Positions 34,744 to 43,234 of a stretch of DNA of 64,000 nucleotides are shown here, piece by piece; position 1 is the stretch's first letter; every line of letters starts with the position of its first letter. Below the pieces are notes generated by a model that saw only the letters and a program-made list of their open reading frames with translations, had not been told where the DNA came from and searched no databases. The translations under genes and the position numbers were made by a program. The DNA is taken from the NCBI RefSeq assembly GCF_014841565.1, contig NZ_JACYUD010000002.1, positions 662,628 through 726,627 of the forward strand, read 5' to 3'. Source of the DNA: Rhizobium sp. CFBP 8762. GTDB taxonomy: Bacteria; Pseudomonadota; Alphaproteobacteria; Rhizobiales; Rhizobiaceae.

Positions 34744-36162
34744 TTACGGCATCAGTAAAACGCCCGGATTCATCAGGTTCTGCGGATCGAAGAGCTGTTT
34801 GATGCTCTTCATCATGTCGTAGCGGAGCGGATCGGCGAGACGCGCCAGTTCTTCCGGCAGCTTCCGTCCCACACCGTGCTCAGCGCTGAAGGTTCCGCCG
34901 AACTGCGCTCCCACGTCGTGAATGGCGCGCTCCACGTCAAGGGCAAAGGCGTCCTTGTCCGGGATCGTTGCCCAATGCTCATGTGGAAACATCAGGATAT
35001 AGTGAACATTGCCATCGCCCAGATGACAGACGACCTGCGTGACAGCCTGCGGAAAACGCTCTGCGGATACTGTGTCGGCGGCCTCGATAAAACCGGGTAC
35101 GCAGGAGGTGCGCACGGCAACGTCATGGACGATGCCGACACCTTCCTTCTTGTTGGCTTCCGAAACCGAGTGCCGGACGTGCCAGATTTCCTCAGCCTGC
35201 TGCTTGGACGAGGCAACGACCGCATCGCGGATCAGGCCCGCCTCAAAGCTTGCCTCCAGCAGCTCACCCATCATCGCGTCGAGATCGGTGTGGGCGTCCG
35301 ATGTGCTGAGCTCCACCATCAGGGACCATTCCGGCAATGCTGAAAACGGAATGCGGACACGGTCGACATGGCGTTGCACCAGCGCGAACTGCGATGCCGA
35401 AACCAGTTCGAAAGCCTCGATGAACTGGCCCGCCGTCGCGCGAAACGCAGAGAGCAATTTTACCGCATCGGCTGGCGAGGCAACGTCGATCCATGCATGC
35501 GCGCTGTTGGACAGTTTCGGGAAGAGCTTGAGTGCGGCACCGGTGATGACCCCGAGCGTGCCTTCTGCACCGATGAAGAGGTGGCGCAGCTGGTATCCGG
35601 TATTGTCTTTGCGCAGGGCTGCCAGATCTTTCAGAATACGGCCATCGGCCAGAACCACTTCCAGACCCGCAACCAGATCACGCATGGGGCCGTACCGCAC
35701 AACGGCGGTTCCCCCGGCATTGGTGGAGATCAAGCCGCCGATCTGGGCGCTTCCTTCGGCTCCCAGATGCATGGGAAACTGCCGCTCGACATTGTCCGCC
35801 GCCTGATGGACCTCCGCCAGAATAGCGCCAGCATCAACCGTGATGACATCCGATATGACGTCGATGTCGCGGATGCGGTTCATCCGGCGCAGCGACAGAA
35901 CGATGCCGGGCTTGTCCACATTGCGGCTTTCCGGCACAGCGCCGTAGCAAAGGCCGGTATTGCCGCCCAATGGAAAGACCGGCTGCTGCAGCTCAAACGC
36001 CAGCTTCAAGACCGCCGATACCTCCTCGGTGGAGGCGGGAAGCACGACGCAGAGTGCGTTGCCATGCTTTCTTTCACGCCAGTCCGTCAGGTAGGGATGC
36101 ATATCCGTCGCATCCGTGATGACGCCTTTGGGCCCTACAATGTGCAGCAGTCGATCAATCAT
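34744..36162 (-). CDS. FAD-linked D-2-hydroxyacid dehydrogenase (GlcD/DLD type)
   Basis: This 472-residue flavoprotein of the VAO/GlcD family oxidises a D-2-hydroxy acid and passes electrons to the chain or a cytochrome. The FAD domain (about 35-215) has VFPLGGNTGLCYGAVP, GAEGSAQIGGLISTNAGGT and HLFIGAEGTLGVITGAALKL. The cap domain ends with CHLGDGNVHYILMFPH, FSAEHGVGRKL and FDPQNLMNPGVLL, which carry the metal/substrate His residues. It shares an operon with a DapA-family enzyme and an ABC importer. Lactate, glycolate, 2-hydroxyglutarate or another hydroxy acid are candidates. Confidence 0.92.
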   Translation of the reverse strand: MIDRLLHIVGPKGVITDATDMHPYLTDWRERKHGNALCVVLPASTEEVSAVLKLAFELQQPVFPLGGNTGLCYGAVPESRNVDKPGIVLSLRRMNRIRDIDVISDVITVDAGAILAEVHQAADNVERQFPMHLGAEGSAQIGGLISTNAGGTAVVRYGPMRDLVAGLEVVLADGRILKDLAALRKDNTGYQLRHLFIGAEGTLGVITGAALKLFPKLSNSAHAWIDVASPADAVKLLSAFRATAGQFIEAFELVSASQFALVQRHVDRVRIPFSALPEWSLMVELSTSDAHTDLDAMMGELLEASFEAGLIRDAVVASSKQQAEEIWHVRHSVSEANKKEGVGIVHDVAVRTSCVPGFIEAADTVSAERFPQAVTQVVCHLGDGNVHYILMFPHEHWATIPDKDAFALDVERAIHDVGAQFGGTFSAEHGVGRKLPEELARLADPLRYDMMKSIKQLFDPQNLMNPGVLLMP

Positions 36163-36174
36163 TGAACGTCTTTC

Positions 36175-37074
36175 TCAGGCGAGTTTGGCAGACAGTGCCT
36201 GCTTGGCAAGGTTTTGCAGCTTGGCAAGCGTTGCCTCACTCGGGTCCTGCAGCGGCAGCCTGACACTACCGACCGGCATACCGACCAGTTCCATGTACTT
36301 TTTCAACGGGCCGGGGTTGGTTTCCAGAAACAACGTCTGGACGATGCTGTTCACGGATTCCTGATGGGAGAGCGCATCGCGCAGCTTGCCTTGTGCCGCC
36401 AGCTCGAAAATCTCGACCCAGACCTTGGGATAAATGGTGGCCGATGCCAGCACGCCGCCGCGGGCGCCAAGGGAAACATGGGTTGCGAAAAGAGGCTCTT
36501 CGCCGCTGAGAATGGCAATCTTGTCGCCTGCGGCTTTAACCGTCTTGATAAATTCCGGGACATCGTAGGAGGAGTATTTCATCCCGACAATTGACCCATC
36601 CTCTGCCATTCCGGCTATTGTGTCGGCGCTAACAGAGACATTGGTACGATAGGGAATCTGGTACAGAAGCACCGGCAGGTCGACTTCCTGGCGATAAGCC
36701 TTGAAGTACGAGCGGATCGCCTCCTGCGTTCCGGTGGCGTAATAGGGCGTAACCGTCATGACACCCGATGCGCCGACGGATGCAAAATCCTTGCCCGCCT
36801 CGACCGCATCCTGAAACCCGGGCGAAACCACGCCGGGGATAACCGGCTTGCCCTTAGCTGCTTCCACGCAGGCTTCAACGATCGCCTTGCGCTCGGAGCG
36901 CGAAAAGGCAGGATATTCGCCGGTCCCGCCGATTGGAACCACTCCGGAAGCGCCGCTGTCCAACTGATAGCGGACGAGCTTTCTAAGCGCATCGAAATCG
37001 ACCGACTTGTCGCTCTTCAACGGTGTCACGATAGCCGTGTATAGGCCGCGAATGCTGTCTGCGGATAGTGTCAT
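36175..37074 (-). CDS. DapA-family lyase/synthase (dihydrodipicolinate synthase superfamily)
   Basis: This 299-residue TIM-barrel enzyme has GIYTAIVTPL-like start residues (RGLYTAIVTPLKSDKSVDFD), GTGEYPAFSRSER, the Tyr of LLYQIPYRTN (about 140) and the Schiff-base Lys in VGMKYSSYD (about 168). These define class I aldolases such as DapA, NanA, KDG aldolase and hydroxyproline-pathway deaminases. The GTGE motif replaces the GTTGE of true DapA, which suggests a catabolic member. The start MTLSADSIRG is set by homology; the longer frame upstream enters the divergent promoter. First gene of the five-gene operon. Confidence 0.9.
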   Translation of the reverse strand: MTLSADSIRGLYTAIVTPLKSDKSVDFDALRKLVRYQLDSGASGVVPIGGTGEYPAFSRSERKAIVEACVEAAKGKPVIPGVVSPGFQDAVEAGKDFASVGASGVMTVTPYYATGTQEAIRSYFKAYRQEVDLPVLLYQIPYRTNVSVSADTIAGMAEDGSIVGMKYSSYDVPEFIKTVKAAGDKIAILSGEEPLFATHVSLGARGGVLASATIYPKVWVEIFELAAQGKLRDALSHQESVNSIVQTLFLETNPGPLKKYMELVGMPVGSVRLPLQDPSEATLAKLQNLAKQALSAKLA

Positions 37075-37318
37075 AAATCTGATTGCCCCTGGCTGGGACC
37101 GCCGCGAATACGCAAGAAATCTTGTGTGATCGCGGCCGTTCCCCGGTTTTCTCGTTGTGTTGATCGCTTCACAAGGGCAATAATCGATGACGAAGGTGTG
37201 CATGTCAATCGATTGAGAAAATAAATTTACTATAGGAAAAATATGCACTATTCGGTAATACGTGGGCAGCAGTCGATGGCAATGGCATAGTGTGAATCTG
37301 GAACGGGGGTCAGAAGCA

Positions 37319-37987
37319 GTGGATGAGATAGTGGCAAGTCAACCTATTCACGATCAGAAACTGTTCATTCAGGAGGTGATTCGACGCAAGACGGACGAAA
37401 GCGCCGTCGCCCGGGAGCAGGTTTTCAGTGCTGTCGATATTGGTGCCCGCCTGCGTGAAATCAGAAAAAGCCGGAAAATGACACTGCATGACCTGAGCAA
37501 GGCAACCGGTGTTTCGGCCTCGGCCTTTTCCAAGATAGAACGTAACGATCTGTCTCCGACGATTGGCACCCTCCAGCGCATAGCGCACGGTCTGGGAATG
37601 GATGTCATGGAGTTTCTTAACGAACCGCCGACCACGCCCAATACCTATGGTCGCCGCAGCATAACGCGGTCCGGCAGCGGCAAAGTTCATGAAACGAACA
37701 CGTGTTCGAACAATTTTCTCTGCTCCGACCTGCGCAACAAAAAGATGACCCCGATGGTGACCAACGTTTCGGCACGGTCGACGGATGACTATCAGGCATG
37801 GGCAAATTCCGACGCGGAAATTTTCCTGACCGTTCTGGAGGGGACCTTGATCGTGCACAGCAAGCTGTATGAGCCGCTCACCCTCAATCAGGGTGACTCG
37901 TTTTATTACGACGCCAATGTGGAACATGCCTGGACCTCTGCCGGGCCAACCGACGCCAAGGTTCTCTGGGTTCTGGCTCTGGCCTAG
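37319..37987 (+). CDS. XRE-cupin transcriptional regulator
   Basis: This protein of about 222 residues has an XRE helix-turn-helix (IGARLREIRKSRKMTLHDLS, then GVSASAFSKIERNDLSPTI) and a C-terminal cupin (LTVLEGTLIVHSKLYEPL, DSFYYDANVEHAW). Such regulators sense a small metabolite in the cupin and repress or activate a neighbouring catabolic operon. The start is uncertain: I choose GTG at 37319, which has GGGGGT at a good distance; the frame is open back to a GTG at 37262 without a visible ribosome site. It is divergent from the DapA/hydroxyacid operon and co-directional with the next FMN dehydrogenase. Its TAG stop lies in a repeat element. Confidence 0.85.
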   Translation: MDEIVASQPIHDQKLFIQEVIRRKTDESAVAREQVFSAVDIGARLREIRKSRKMTLHDLSKATGVSASAFSKIERNDLSPTIGTLQRIAHGLGMDVMEFLNEPPTTPNTYGRRSITRSGSGKVHETNTCSNNFLCSDLRNKKMTPMVTNVSARSTDDYQAWANSDAEIFLTVLEGTLIVHSKLYEPLTLNQGDSFYYDANVEHAWTSAGPTDAKVLWVLALA

Positions 37988-38052
37988 AGCTTCTTGTTTT
38001 GCCGCATTGTCCAGACGCAAAAGCGATTTCGCGTTTGCTGGACATGCTCTAG
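37984..38052. repeat. Palindromic intergenic repeat, copy A
   Basis: A 69-bp element is bounded by CTAGAGC and GCTCTAG. Inside, GTCCAGACGCAAA can pair with TTTGCTGGAC to form a long imperfect hairpin. It shares TTGTTTTGCCGCAT and GACATGCTC with the copy at 47498-47559. The left end supplies the TAG stop of the XRE-cupin gene, and the element fills nearly the whole gap before the next start. Elements of this look are scattered between genes in Brucellaceae. Confidence 0.7.
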
Positions 38053-38067
38053 CGGGGTTTGCCTGTC

Positions 38068-39219
38068 ATGCCGCATCTCCTGAATGCACACGATTATCGT
38101 GCGGCTGCCCGCCGCTTTCTTCCAAAGGCGTTATTCGACTATATCGACCGTGGCGCGGAGGACGAGAATGCGCTTCGAAAACTGCGTGATACCCTGGACG
38201 CGGTCCGTCTGGTTCCCAGCGTTCTGACGGGCCATACGGATCGGGATTTGACCGCCGATGTCCTGGGTCAGAGGATGGCGATACCCGTTATCATCGCCCC
38301 CACAGCGCTGGCTGGAATGGTCTCCCATAACGGTGAAATCAAGATCGCGCGGGCTGCCGAACGCATGGGCATTCCCACATGCGTCAGCACCCAGTCCGTA
38401 GCAACGATTGAAGACATTCGATCGGGATGTCCCGCCGCAAACCTCTGGTTTCAGCTCTACCTGTGGAAGGACCGCGCGCTTACGGCATCCCTGCTCGAAC
38501 GGGTCCGAATGGCAGGCGTGGATACCCTCGTTGTTACCGCCGACACGCCCGCAGGGCCCAAACGGGAGTACAACCAGCGAAATGGCTTCGCAATTCCGAT
38601 CCAGTATTCGGCGCGTCTCGGTTTCGATGTCCTGTCCCATCCGCGTTGGCTGATCGGCGTTTTGCTGCGATACATGGCGACGACGGGAATGCCCACCTAC
38701 GGCCATTATCCGGAGGAGTTTCGCAGCTCCGTCACACGAGCACAGCTTGCCGAACGTGTCCGGTTGGAAAACCATTTGAACTGGGAGGATATCCGCGAAC
38801 TGCGACGCTTGTGGACGGGAAAGCTCGTTATTAAGGGCATTCTCAGCGTCGCAGATGCCGAACGATGCCACGCCGCCGGTGCGGACGGAATCGTCGTCTC
38901 GTCACACGGTGCCCGCAATCTCGATGTGCTGCCATCACCGGTGGAAATTCTGCCGAAGATTGCCGATGGATTTGCGGATAAGCTCGACATCATTGCCGAC
39001 AGCGGTGTCCAGCGGGGAAGCGATATCATCAAATATATTGCTCTGGGTGCAAAGGCCGTGATGACCGGGAGATTGCCGCTTTGGGGCCTTGCTGCGCGCG
39101 GCGAGACCGGCGCCGATGCTCTGCTCGCCATGCTGCGCAACGAGATCGATCTGACACTGGCCCTGCTCGGTCGCAAGACGGCGCAGGACTGCGAAATCTT
39201 TGACCATCGCGGTCCTTAG
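38068..39219 (+). CDS. lldD: FMN-dependent L-2-hydroxyacid dehydrogenase (lactate dehydrogenase family)
   Basis: This 383-residue TIM-barrel flavoenzyme is of the LldD/mandelate dehydrogenase/glycolate oxidase family. Features are RRFLPKALFDYIDRGAEDE at the N-terminus, IIAPTALAGMV, the FMN Lys in LVIKGI and the catalytic His and Arg in VVSSHGARNLD (usual form SNHGGRQLD). IADSGVQRGSDIIKYIALGA completes the phosphate site. It oxidises an L-2-hydroxy acid and feeds electrons to quinone. The start MPHLLNAH (38068) is preferred to a TTG three codons earlier. With the divergent D-specific dehydrogenase, both hydroxyacid enantiomers could be handled here. The symbol is by family. Confidence 0.88.
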   Translation: MPHLLNAHDYRAAARRFLPKALFDYIDRGAEDENALRKLRDTLDAVRLVPSVLTGHTDRDLTADVLGQRMAIPVIIAPTALAGMVSHNGEIKIARAAERMGIPTCVSTQSVATIEDIRSGCPAANLWFQLYLWKDRALTASLLERVRMAGVDTLVVTADTPAGPKREYNQRNGFAIPIQYSARLGFDVLSHPRWLIGVLLRYMATTGMPTYGHYPEEFRSSVTRAQLAERVRLENHLNWEDIRELRRLWTGKLVIKGILSVADAERCHAAGADGIVVSSHGARNLDVLPSPVEILPKIADGFADKLDIIADSGVQRGSDIIKYIALGAKAVMTGRLPLWGLAARGETGADALLAMLRNEIDLTLALLGRKTAQDCEIFDHRGP

Positions 39220-39908
39220 GCAATATCCGCCAAACGATAGCCGACGCCCGTTTCGGTCAGGATGTGGTGAGGCTGATCCGGGCTTTTTTCAATCTTCTGC
39301 CTCAACTGCCGAACGTAGACGCGCAGGTACTGGACGTCGGCGATTTCACCCCAAACCTTTTCGAGGATGAAACGGTGGGTCAGTACGCGGCCCGCATGTT
39401 GCACCAGCAGCCGAAGAATCTCATATTCCTTCGGTGTCAACTTTACCTCGGTGCCACTCACCTTCACCCGTCTTTTCACCAGATCGACGGAAAGATCACC
39501 GGACGTGAACACCGCATTTTCGCCTTGCGTCTGAAGCCGGTGGCGAAGCGCAAGACGAATGCGGGCGACCAATTCGTTCATGCCGAAGGGCTTTGTCACG
39601 TAATCATCCGCGCCGAGTTCCAGGGCCTGAACGATCCCGGCCTCATCCGTCCGGCTTGACAGGATGATGACAGGGAAAGAGACCTTGTCTGCACGCCATT
39701 TTGCCAACAGTGTCTGTCCGCCCATATCGGGAAGCCCAAGGTCGAGCAAGGCGAGGTCCGGAGGCTGCGTTGACGCCATTTGAATGGCGGTTTGTGCATT
39801 GGGCGCACCCTGAACGACAAAGCCCTGAGACGACAAGCCGACATCTAGCAGCCTGCGAATGGGTGTCTCGTCGTCGATCACCAAAATTCTGAGGCCGGGT
39901 TGGGTCAT
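39216..39908 (-). CDS. kdpE: Response regulator KdpE
   Basis: This 230-residue OmpR-class regulator has a receiver domain with the acidic pair DDE near residue 12, phospho-acceptor Asp in LALLDLGLPDMGG (about 53), Ser of IILSS and the Lys in VTKPFGMNEL. The winged helix follows (KLTPKEYEILRLLVQHAGRV, LRVYVRQLRQKIE). Phosphorylated KdpE activates the kdp operon under potassium limitation. The ATG overlaps the KdpD stop (ATGA). The 3' end overlaps the stop of the convergent lldD-like gene within a shared TTAG. Confidence 0.95.
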   Translation of the reverse strand: MTQPGLRILVIDDETPIRRLLDVGLSSQGFVVQGAPNAQTAIQMASTQPPDLALLDLGLPDMGGQTLLAKWRADKVSFPVIILSSRTDEAGIVQALELGADDYVTKPFGMNELVARIRLALRHRLQTQGENAVFTSGDLSVDLVKRRVKVSGTEVKLTPKEYEILRLLVQHAGRVLTHRFILEKVWGEIADVQYLRVYVRQLRQKIEKSPDQPHHILTETGVGYRLADIA

Positions 39909-42604
39909 AACGATACCTTTTGCGTTTCCAGCGGCTTCGGCAGGTCGATGATGAAAATCGCGCCGGGCCTGTCCGTTCTGTTCGTCGCCGTGATACTGCC
40001 ACCCATCGCCTCGACAAACCCTCTGCAAATGGACAGGCCAAGACCTGTACCAGCCTTGATGTGATCAATCTTGCGCACGCGATAGAAACTGTCGAATATT
40101 CTCTCCAGATCACCAGACGGAATACCCTGCCCTTCGTCAATCACCCGCAGCCGGATATGCGTATCGGTGGCCGTTGCGTCAATGTGGATCGCTGTCGCCT
40201 CAGGCGCGTATTTGGCTGCGTTGTCAATCAGATTGAACAGCACTTGCTCAAACAGAACGGGATCAACCTTCACCATTGGCAGATCATCGGGTATTGACAC
40301 GGCAATCGAATGACCCGCCGTTATCTTGGTCGAACGCGCCAGCGCCGATCCCACGATGTCACCGACATAGTGCAACGCAGAGTTTGGCTCCATGGCACCG
40401 GAGCCGATGCGCGTCATGTCGAGCAGATTGGCAATGAAGCGGTTCAGCCGCTCCGATTCATCAATAATCGTCGTCAGCAACTCGTCCTTTGCCGCGTCTG
40501 AAAGCGCGTTTCCGAAATCCTTGATCGCGTCCGCCGAGCCGAGAATTGCGGCCAGCGGCGTCTTGAGATCGTGAGAAATGGAGGTGAGCAGCGCGGCTTT
40601 CAGCCGATCTGTTTCGGCGGCAAGTCTGGCCGTTTCCACATCGGCAACGAGATGGATGCGCTCGATAGCAAGAGCGGCCTGATCGGCAAGGGCGTCAAAC
40701 AGGCGCTGTTCATCGGCGTTCAGCATCGGCCCCTGCCGGTCGTTGTCCAGTCCGATCACGCCAATGACGCCGCGTCCGGTTCTCAAGGGCAGGTACAGCC
40801 GTCTGGCGCCCGGCAACGTGTCGGCAGCCCGGCCCGCCGGTCGGTCGTGTTCCCAAGCCCATTTGGCGGCTGCGATATCGGCGTCCAGCAGCGTGTCATC
40901 CGGGGGATAGCCGGCTCTCACGGCAAGCGTACCGTCTTGCGGCAGCAGAACGACCACGCGGACCTTCAGCATGGATGCAATCTGGTAGGCTGTTACCCAC
41001 AGGACGTCATCAAGCGTCCCGGTCCCCGCCAATTTTCGTGAGAAAAGATAGAGGTCCTCGGTCGTTCGCGCGCGCTGCCGGGCCGCCGTTGCCTGTCGTT
41101 GGACAGCCGCCGTCAGATTGCTGGACACCAGCGCGGTGCCAAGAAAAAACAGAAGCGCCACAACGCTTTCCAGATCGCGAATGGTCAAGGTGTAGCGCGG
41201 TTCCAGAAAGAAAAAGTTGAACGCGACGGCACTAAGGACCGAGGCGAAGATGCCGGGGCCAAGCCCCCCTCTGACCGTTGCGGCAAGAACACCCATGAGA
41301 AAGACGAGCGCAAGATTTTGAACATTCAGCGCCTGTTCCAGCAGGATGCCGAAGATGACTGCGAGCGACACGAAAGCGACGCCGAAAAGGTAGTTTTTAG
41401 GCTTGAACTTGCGGGCGGAGGAAACAGTCCGAACGCCCCTCGACACCACTTCATCCGCACCACCGCACAGGATGTGCACGCTGATCGCGCCGCAATGCCG
41501 GATCAGGTCATGGGTGACGGAACCCTGTAGAATTTCCCTCCAGCGCGGTTTGTCAGACTTTCCAATAATCAGATGGTTGAAATTATTGGCATTGGCATAG
41601 GCAATCAGTTCCCGGGATATATGAGCGGCGGGAAGCGTGATGGTTTCAGCACCCAATTGCTCGGCGAGCCGCATGGAGGCCGCCAGACGATCCTTGTCGG
41701 CATCGGCAAGAAAGGCAGCTCTGGGTGTTTCCAAATAAATGGCGGTCCAGGGTGCGCGCAGCCTCTCGGCCCGCCGTCGGGCGTAGCGCACAAGGGCTGC
41801 GGCATTGCGACCGTGGTCCAGACAGACCAGAATGCGTTCACCCGCCGCCCAGGGGCCGGAAATCGCATGCGCCTGCATATGGTTCAACAACTGGTCATCC
41901 ACGCGCTGGGCGGTTCTGCGCAAGGCCAGTTCTCGCAGGGCAGTGAGGTTGCCGGGTGAGAAGTAATTCTCCATGGCACGCCGCGCTGTTTTGGGAAGGT
42001 AGACCTTGCCATCCTGCAGCCGCTTGATCAGGTCCTGCGGCGTTATATCGACAATCTCGATTTCGTCGGCGCGATCGATAATGGAATCCGGCACGGTTTC
42101 GCGAACCCGGATGCGGGTAATCTGGGCAACGATGTCGTTCAGGCTTTCAACATGCTGGATGTTGAGGGTCGTATACACATCGATGCCGTTGGTCAGTAGC
42201 TCCAGCACATCCAGATAGCGCTTGGGATGGCGGCTGCCGGGCGCGTTGGTATGGGCGAGTTCATCAACGAGCACCAGAGCGGGATGGCGCGCAAGAATGC
42301 CATCGAGGTCCATCTCACCCAGTGCCTGCCCTTTGTAGACAGTGGAACTGCGCGCCACGGTCTCAAGCCCGTGCACAAGGCCTTCGGTTTCGCGTCGGCC
42401 GTGTGTTTCGACAAGGCCGATGACGACATCGCACCCTTCTGCCTTGCGCGCTCTGGCCGACATGAGCATTTCATAGGTCTTGCCGACGCCCGGTGCCGCG
42501 CCAAGAAAGATCTTCAGTTTGCCACGGCTTTCCTGATCCGCCTGCTCCAGAAGCGCTTCCGGAGACGGGCGGCGTTGCCATCTGGTTTCCGTGTCATTGG
42601 CCAT
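39905..42604 (-). CDS. kdpD: Sensor histidine kinase KdpD
   Basis: This 899-residue sensor begins with the KdpD ATP-binding domain (Walker A LGAAPGVGKT, near residue 35, then VVIGLVETHGR and ALVLVDELAHTNAPGSRH). It continues with a universal-stress-like domain, four membrane helices (about 395-500), a GAF-like domain, the dimerisation box SISHDLKTPLAAI and the ATPase boxes (NLIDNAAKYAP, GQGIPSGDLERIFDSFYR, GTGLGLSICRGFVEAMGG). It senses potassium need and turgor and phosphorylates KdpE. Start MANDTETRW is chosen over a Met four codons upstream. It follows kdpC after 57 bases. Confidence 0.96.
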   Translation of the reverse strand: MANDTETRWQRRPSPEALLEQADQESRGKLKIFLGAAPGVGKTYEMLMSARARKAEGCDVVIGLVETHGRRETEGLVHGLETVARSSTVYKGQALGEMDLDGILARHPALVLVDELAHTNAPGSRHPKRYLDVLELLTNGIDVYTTLNIQHVESLNDIVAQITRIRVRETVPDSIIDRADEIEIVDITPQDLIKRLQDGKVYLPKTARRAMENYFSPGNLTALRELALRRTAQRVDDQLLNHMQAHAISGPWAAGERILVCLDHGRNAAALVRYARRRAERLRAPWTAIYLETPRAAFLADADKDRLAASMRLAEQLGAETITLPAAHISRELIAYANANNFNHLIIGKSDKPRWREILQGSVTHDLIRHCGAISVHILCGGADEVVSRGVRTVSSARKFKPKNYLFGVAFVSLAVIFGILLEQALNVQNLALVFLMGVLAATVRGGLGPGIFASVLSAVAFNFFFLEPRYTLTIRDLESVVALLFFLGTALVSSNLTAAVQRQATAARQRARTTEDLYLFSRKLAGTGTLDDVLWVTAYQIASMLKVRVVVLLPQDGTLAVRAGYPPDDTLLDADIAAAKWAWEHDRPAGRAADTLPGARRLYLPLRTGRGVIGVIGLDNDRQGPMLNADEQRLFDALADQAALAIERIHLVADVETARLAAETDRLKAALLTSISHDLKTPLAAILGSADAIKDFGNALSDAAKDELLTTIIDESERLNRFIANLLDMTRIGSGAMEPNSALHYVGDIVGSALARSTKITAGHSIAVSIPDDLPMVKVDPVLFEQVLFNLIDNAAKYAPEATAIHIDATATDTHIRLRVIDEGQGIPSGDLERIFDSFYRVRKIDHIKAGTGLGLSICRGFVEAMGGSITATNRTDRPGAIFIIDLPKPLETQKVSL

Positions 42605-42661
42605 AGTCAGCTCCACGCAGACGGCAGCTCATACATGGCAGCTGCCGTCTCCCTTGTCATT

Positions 42662-43222
42662 TCAGCGTGTACCCAACTTGTCCAGTGCAAGGTTCATGTC
42701 CAGCACGTTCACCAGCCTTTCGGGCGTGAAGGGCCCGCCGGGTGCAAAAGCAGTTCGCTCGATCACATCACTCACGACGTCGACGGGCATGTTGCGAGCC
42801 TGCGCGATGCGTTGGGCCTGATAGCGCGCCGCCCGTTCGGTGATATGCGGGTCCAGTCCTGCGCCGGAGGCTGCGGCAAGCTCGGCAGGAAGCGGGTTGT
42901 CAGCAGTCGCCCCGTAGGCGGCCACCGTCTGTGCGGCGCGGTCCGTCAAATCTGTGCTGGTTGGCGATTTGTTGGAGCCCCCGGCGCCCGCGCCATTGAA
43001 ATCAACTGCCGATGGGCGAGGCCAGAAGTACCGCGGCTGGGTGAAGGCCTGCGCGATCTGCCTGCTGCCAACCACCTTTCCATCCGGCGTCCTGATAAGG
43101 GAGCCGTCAGCCGTTTGTGGCGTCACAGCCCGGCCAATGGCCCAGACCACCCCGGTATATCCACACACGCAGAGCACCATGGATGCGAGCGTGATGCGCA
43201 GACTTGCGAGAAACGTTTTCAT
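42662..43222 (-). CDS. kdpC: Potassium-transporting ATPase subunit KdpC
   Basis: This 186-residue subunit has one N-terminal membrane helix (about 8-30) and a periplasmic domain with the KdpC patterns FTQPRYFWPRPSAVDFN, AGGSNKSPTSTDL and SGAGLDPHIT. KdpC binds KdpA and KdpB and raises ATP affinity of the pump. Length is normal. It follows kdpA after 12 bases. Confidence 0.95.
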   Translation of the reverse strand: MKTFLASLRITLASMVLCVCGYTGVVWAIGRAVTPQTADGSLIRTPDGKVVGSRQIAQAFTQPRYFWPRPSAVDFNGAGAGGSNKSPTSTDLTDRAAQTVAAYGATADNPLPAELAAASGAGLDPHITERAARYQAQRIAQARNMPVDVVSDVIERTAFAPGGPFTPERLVNVLDMNLALDKLGTR

Positions 43223-43234
43223 AATCGATCGTCC

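Noticed and set aside
41436-42227. Plus-strand open frames inside kdpD
   Set aside because: KdpD is continuous with all its domains on the minus strand; the opposite frames are shadows.
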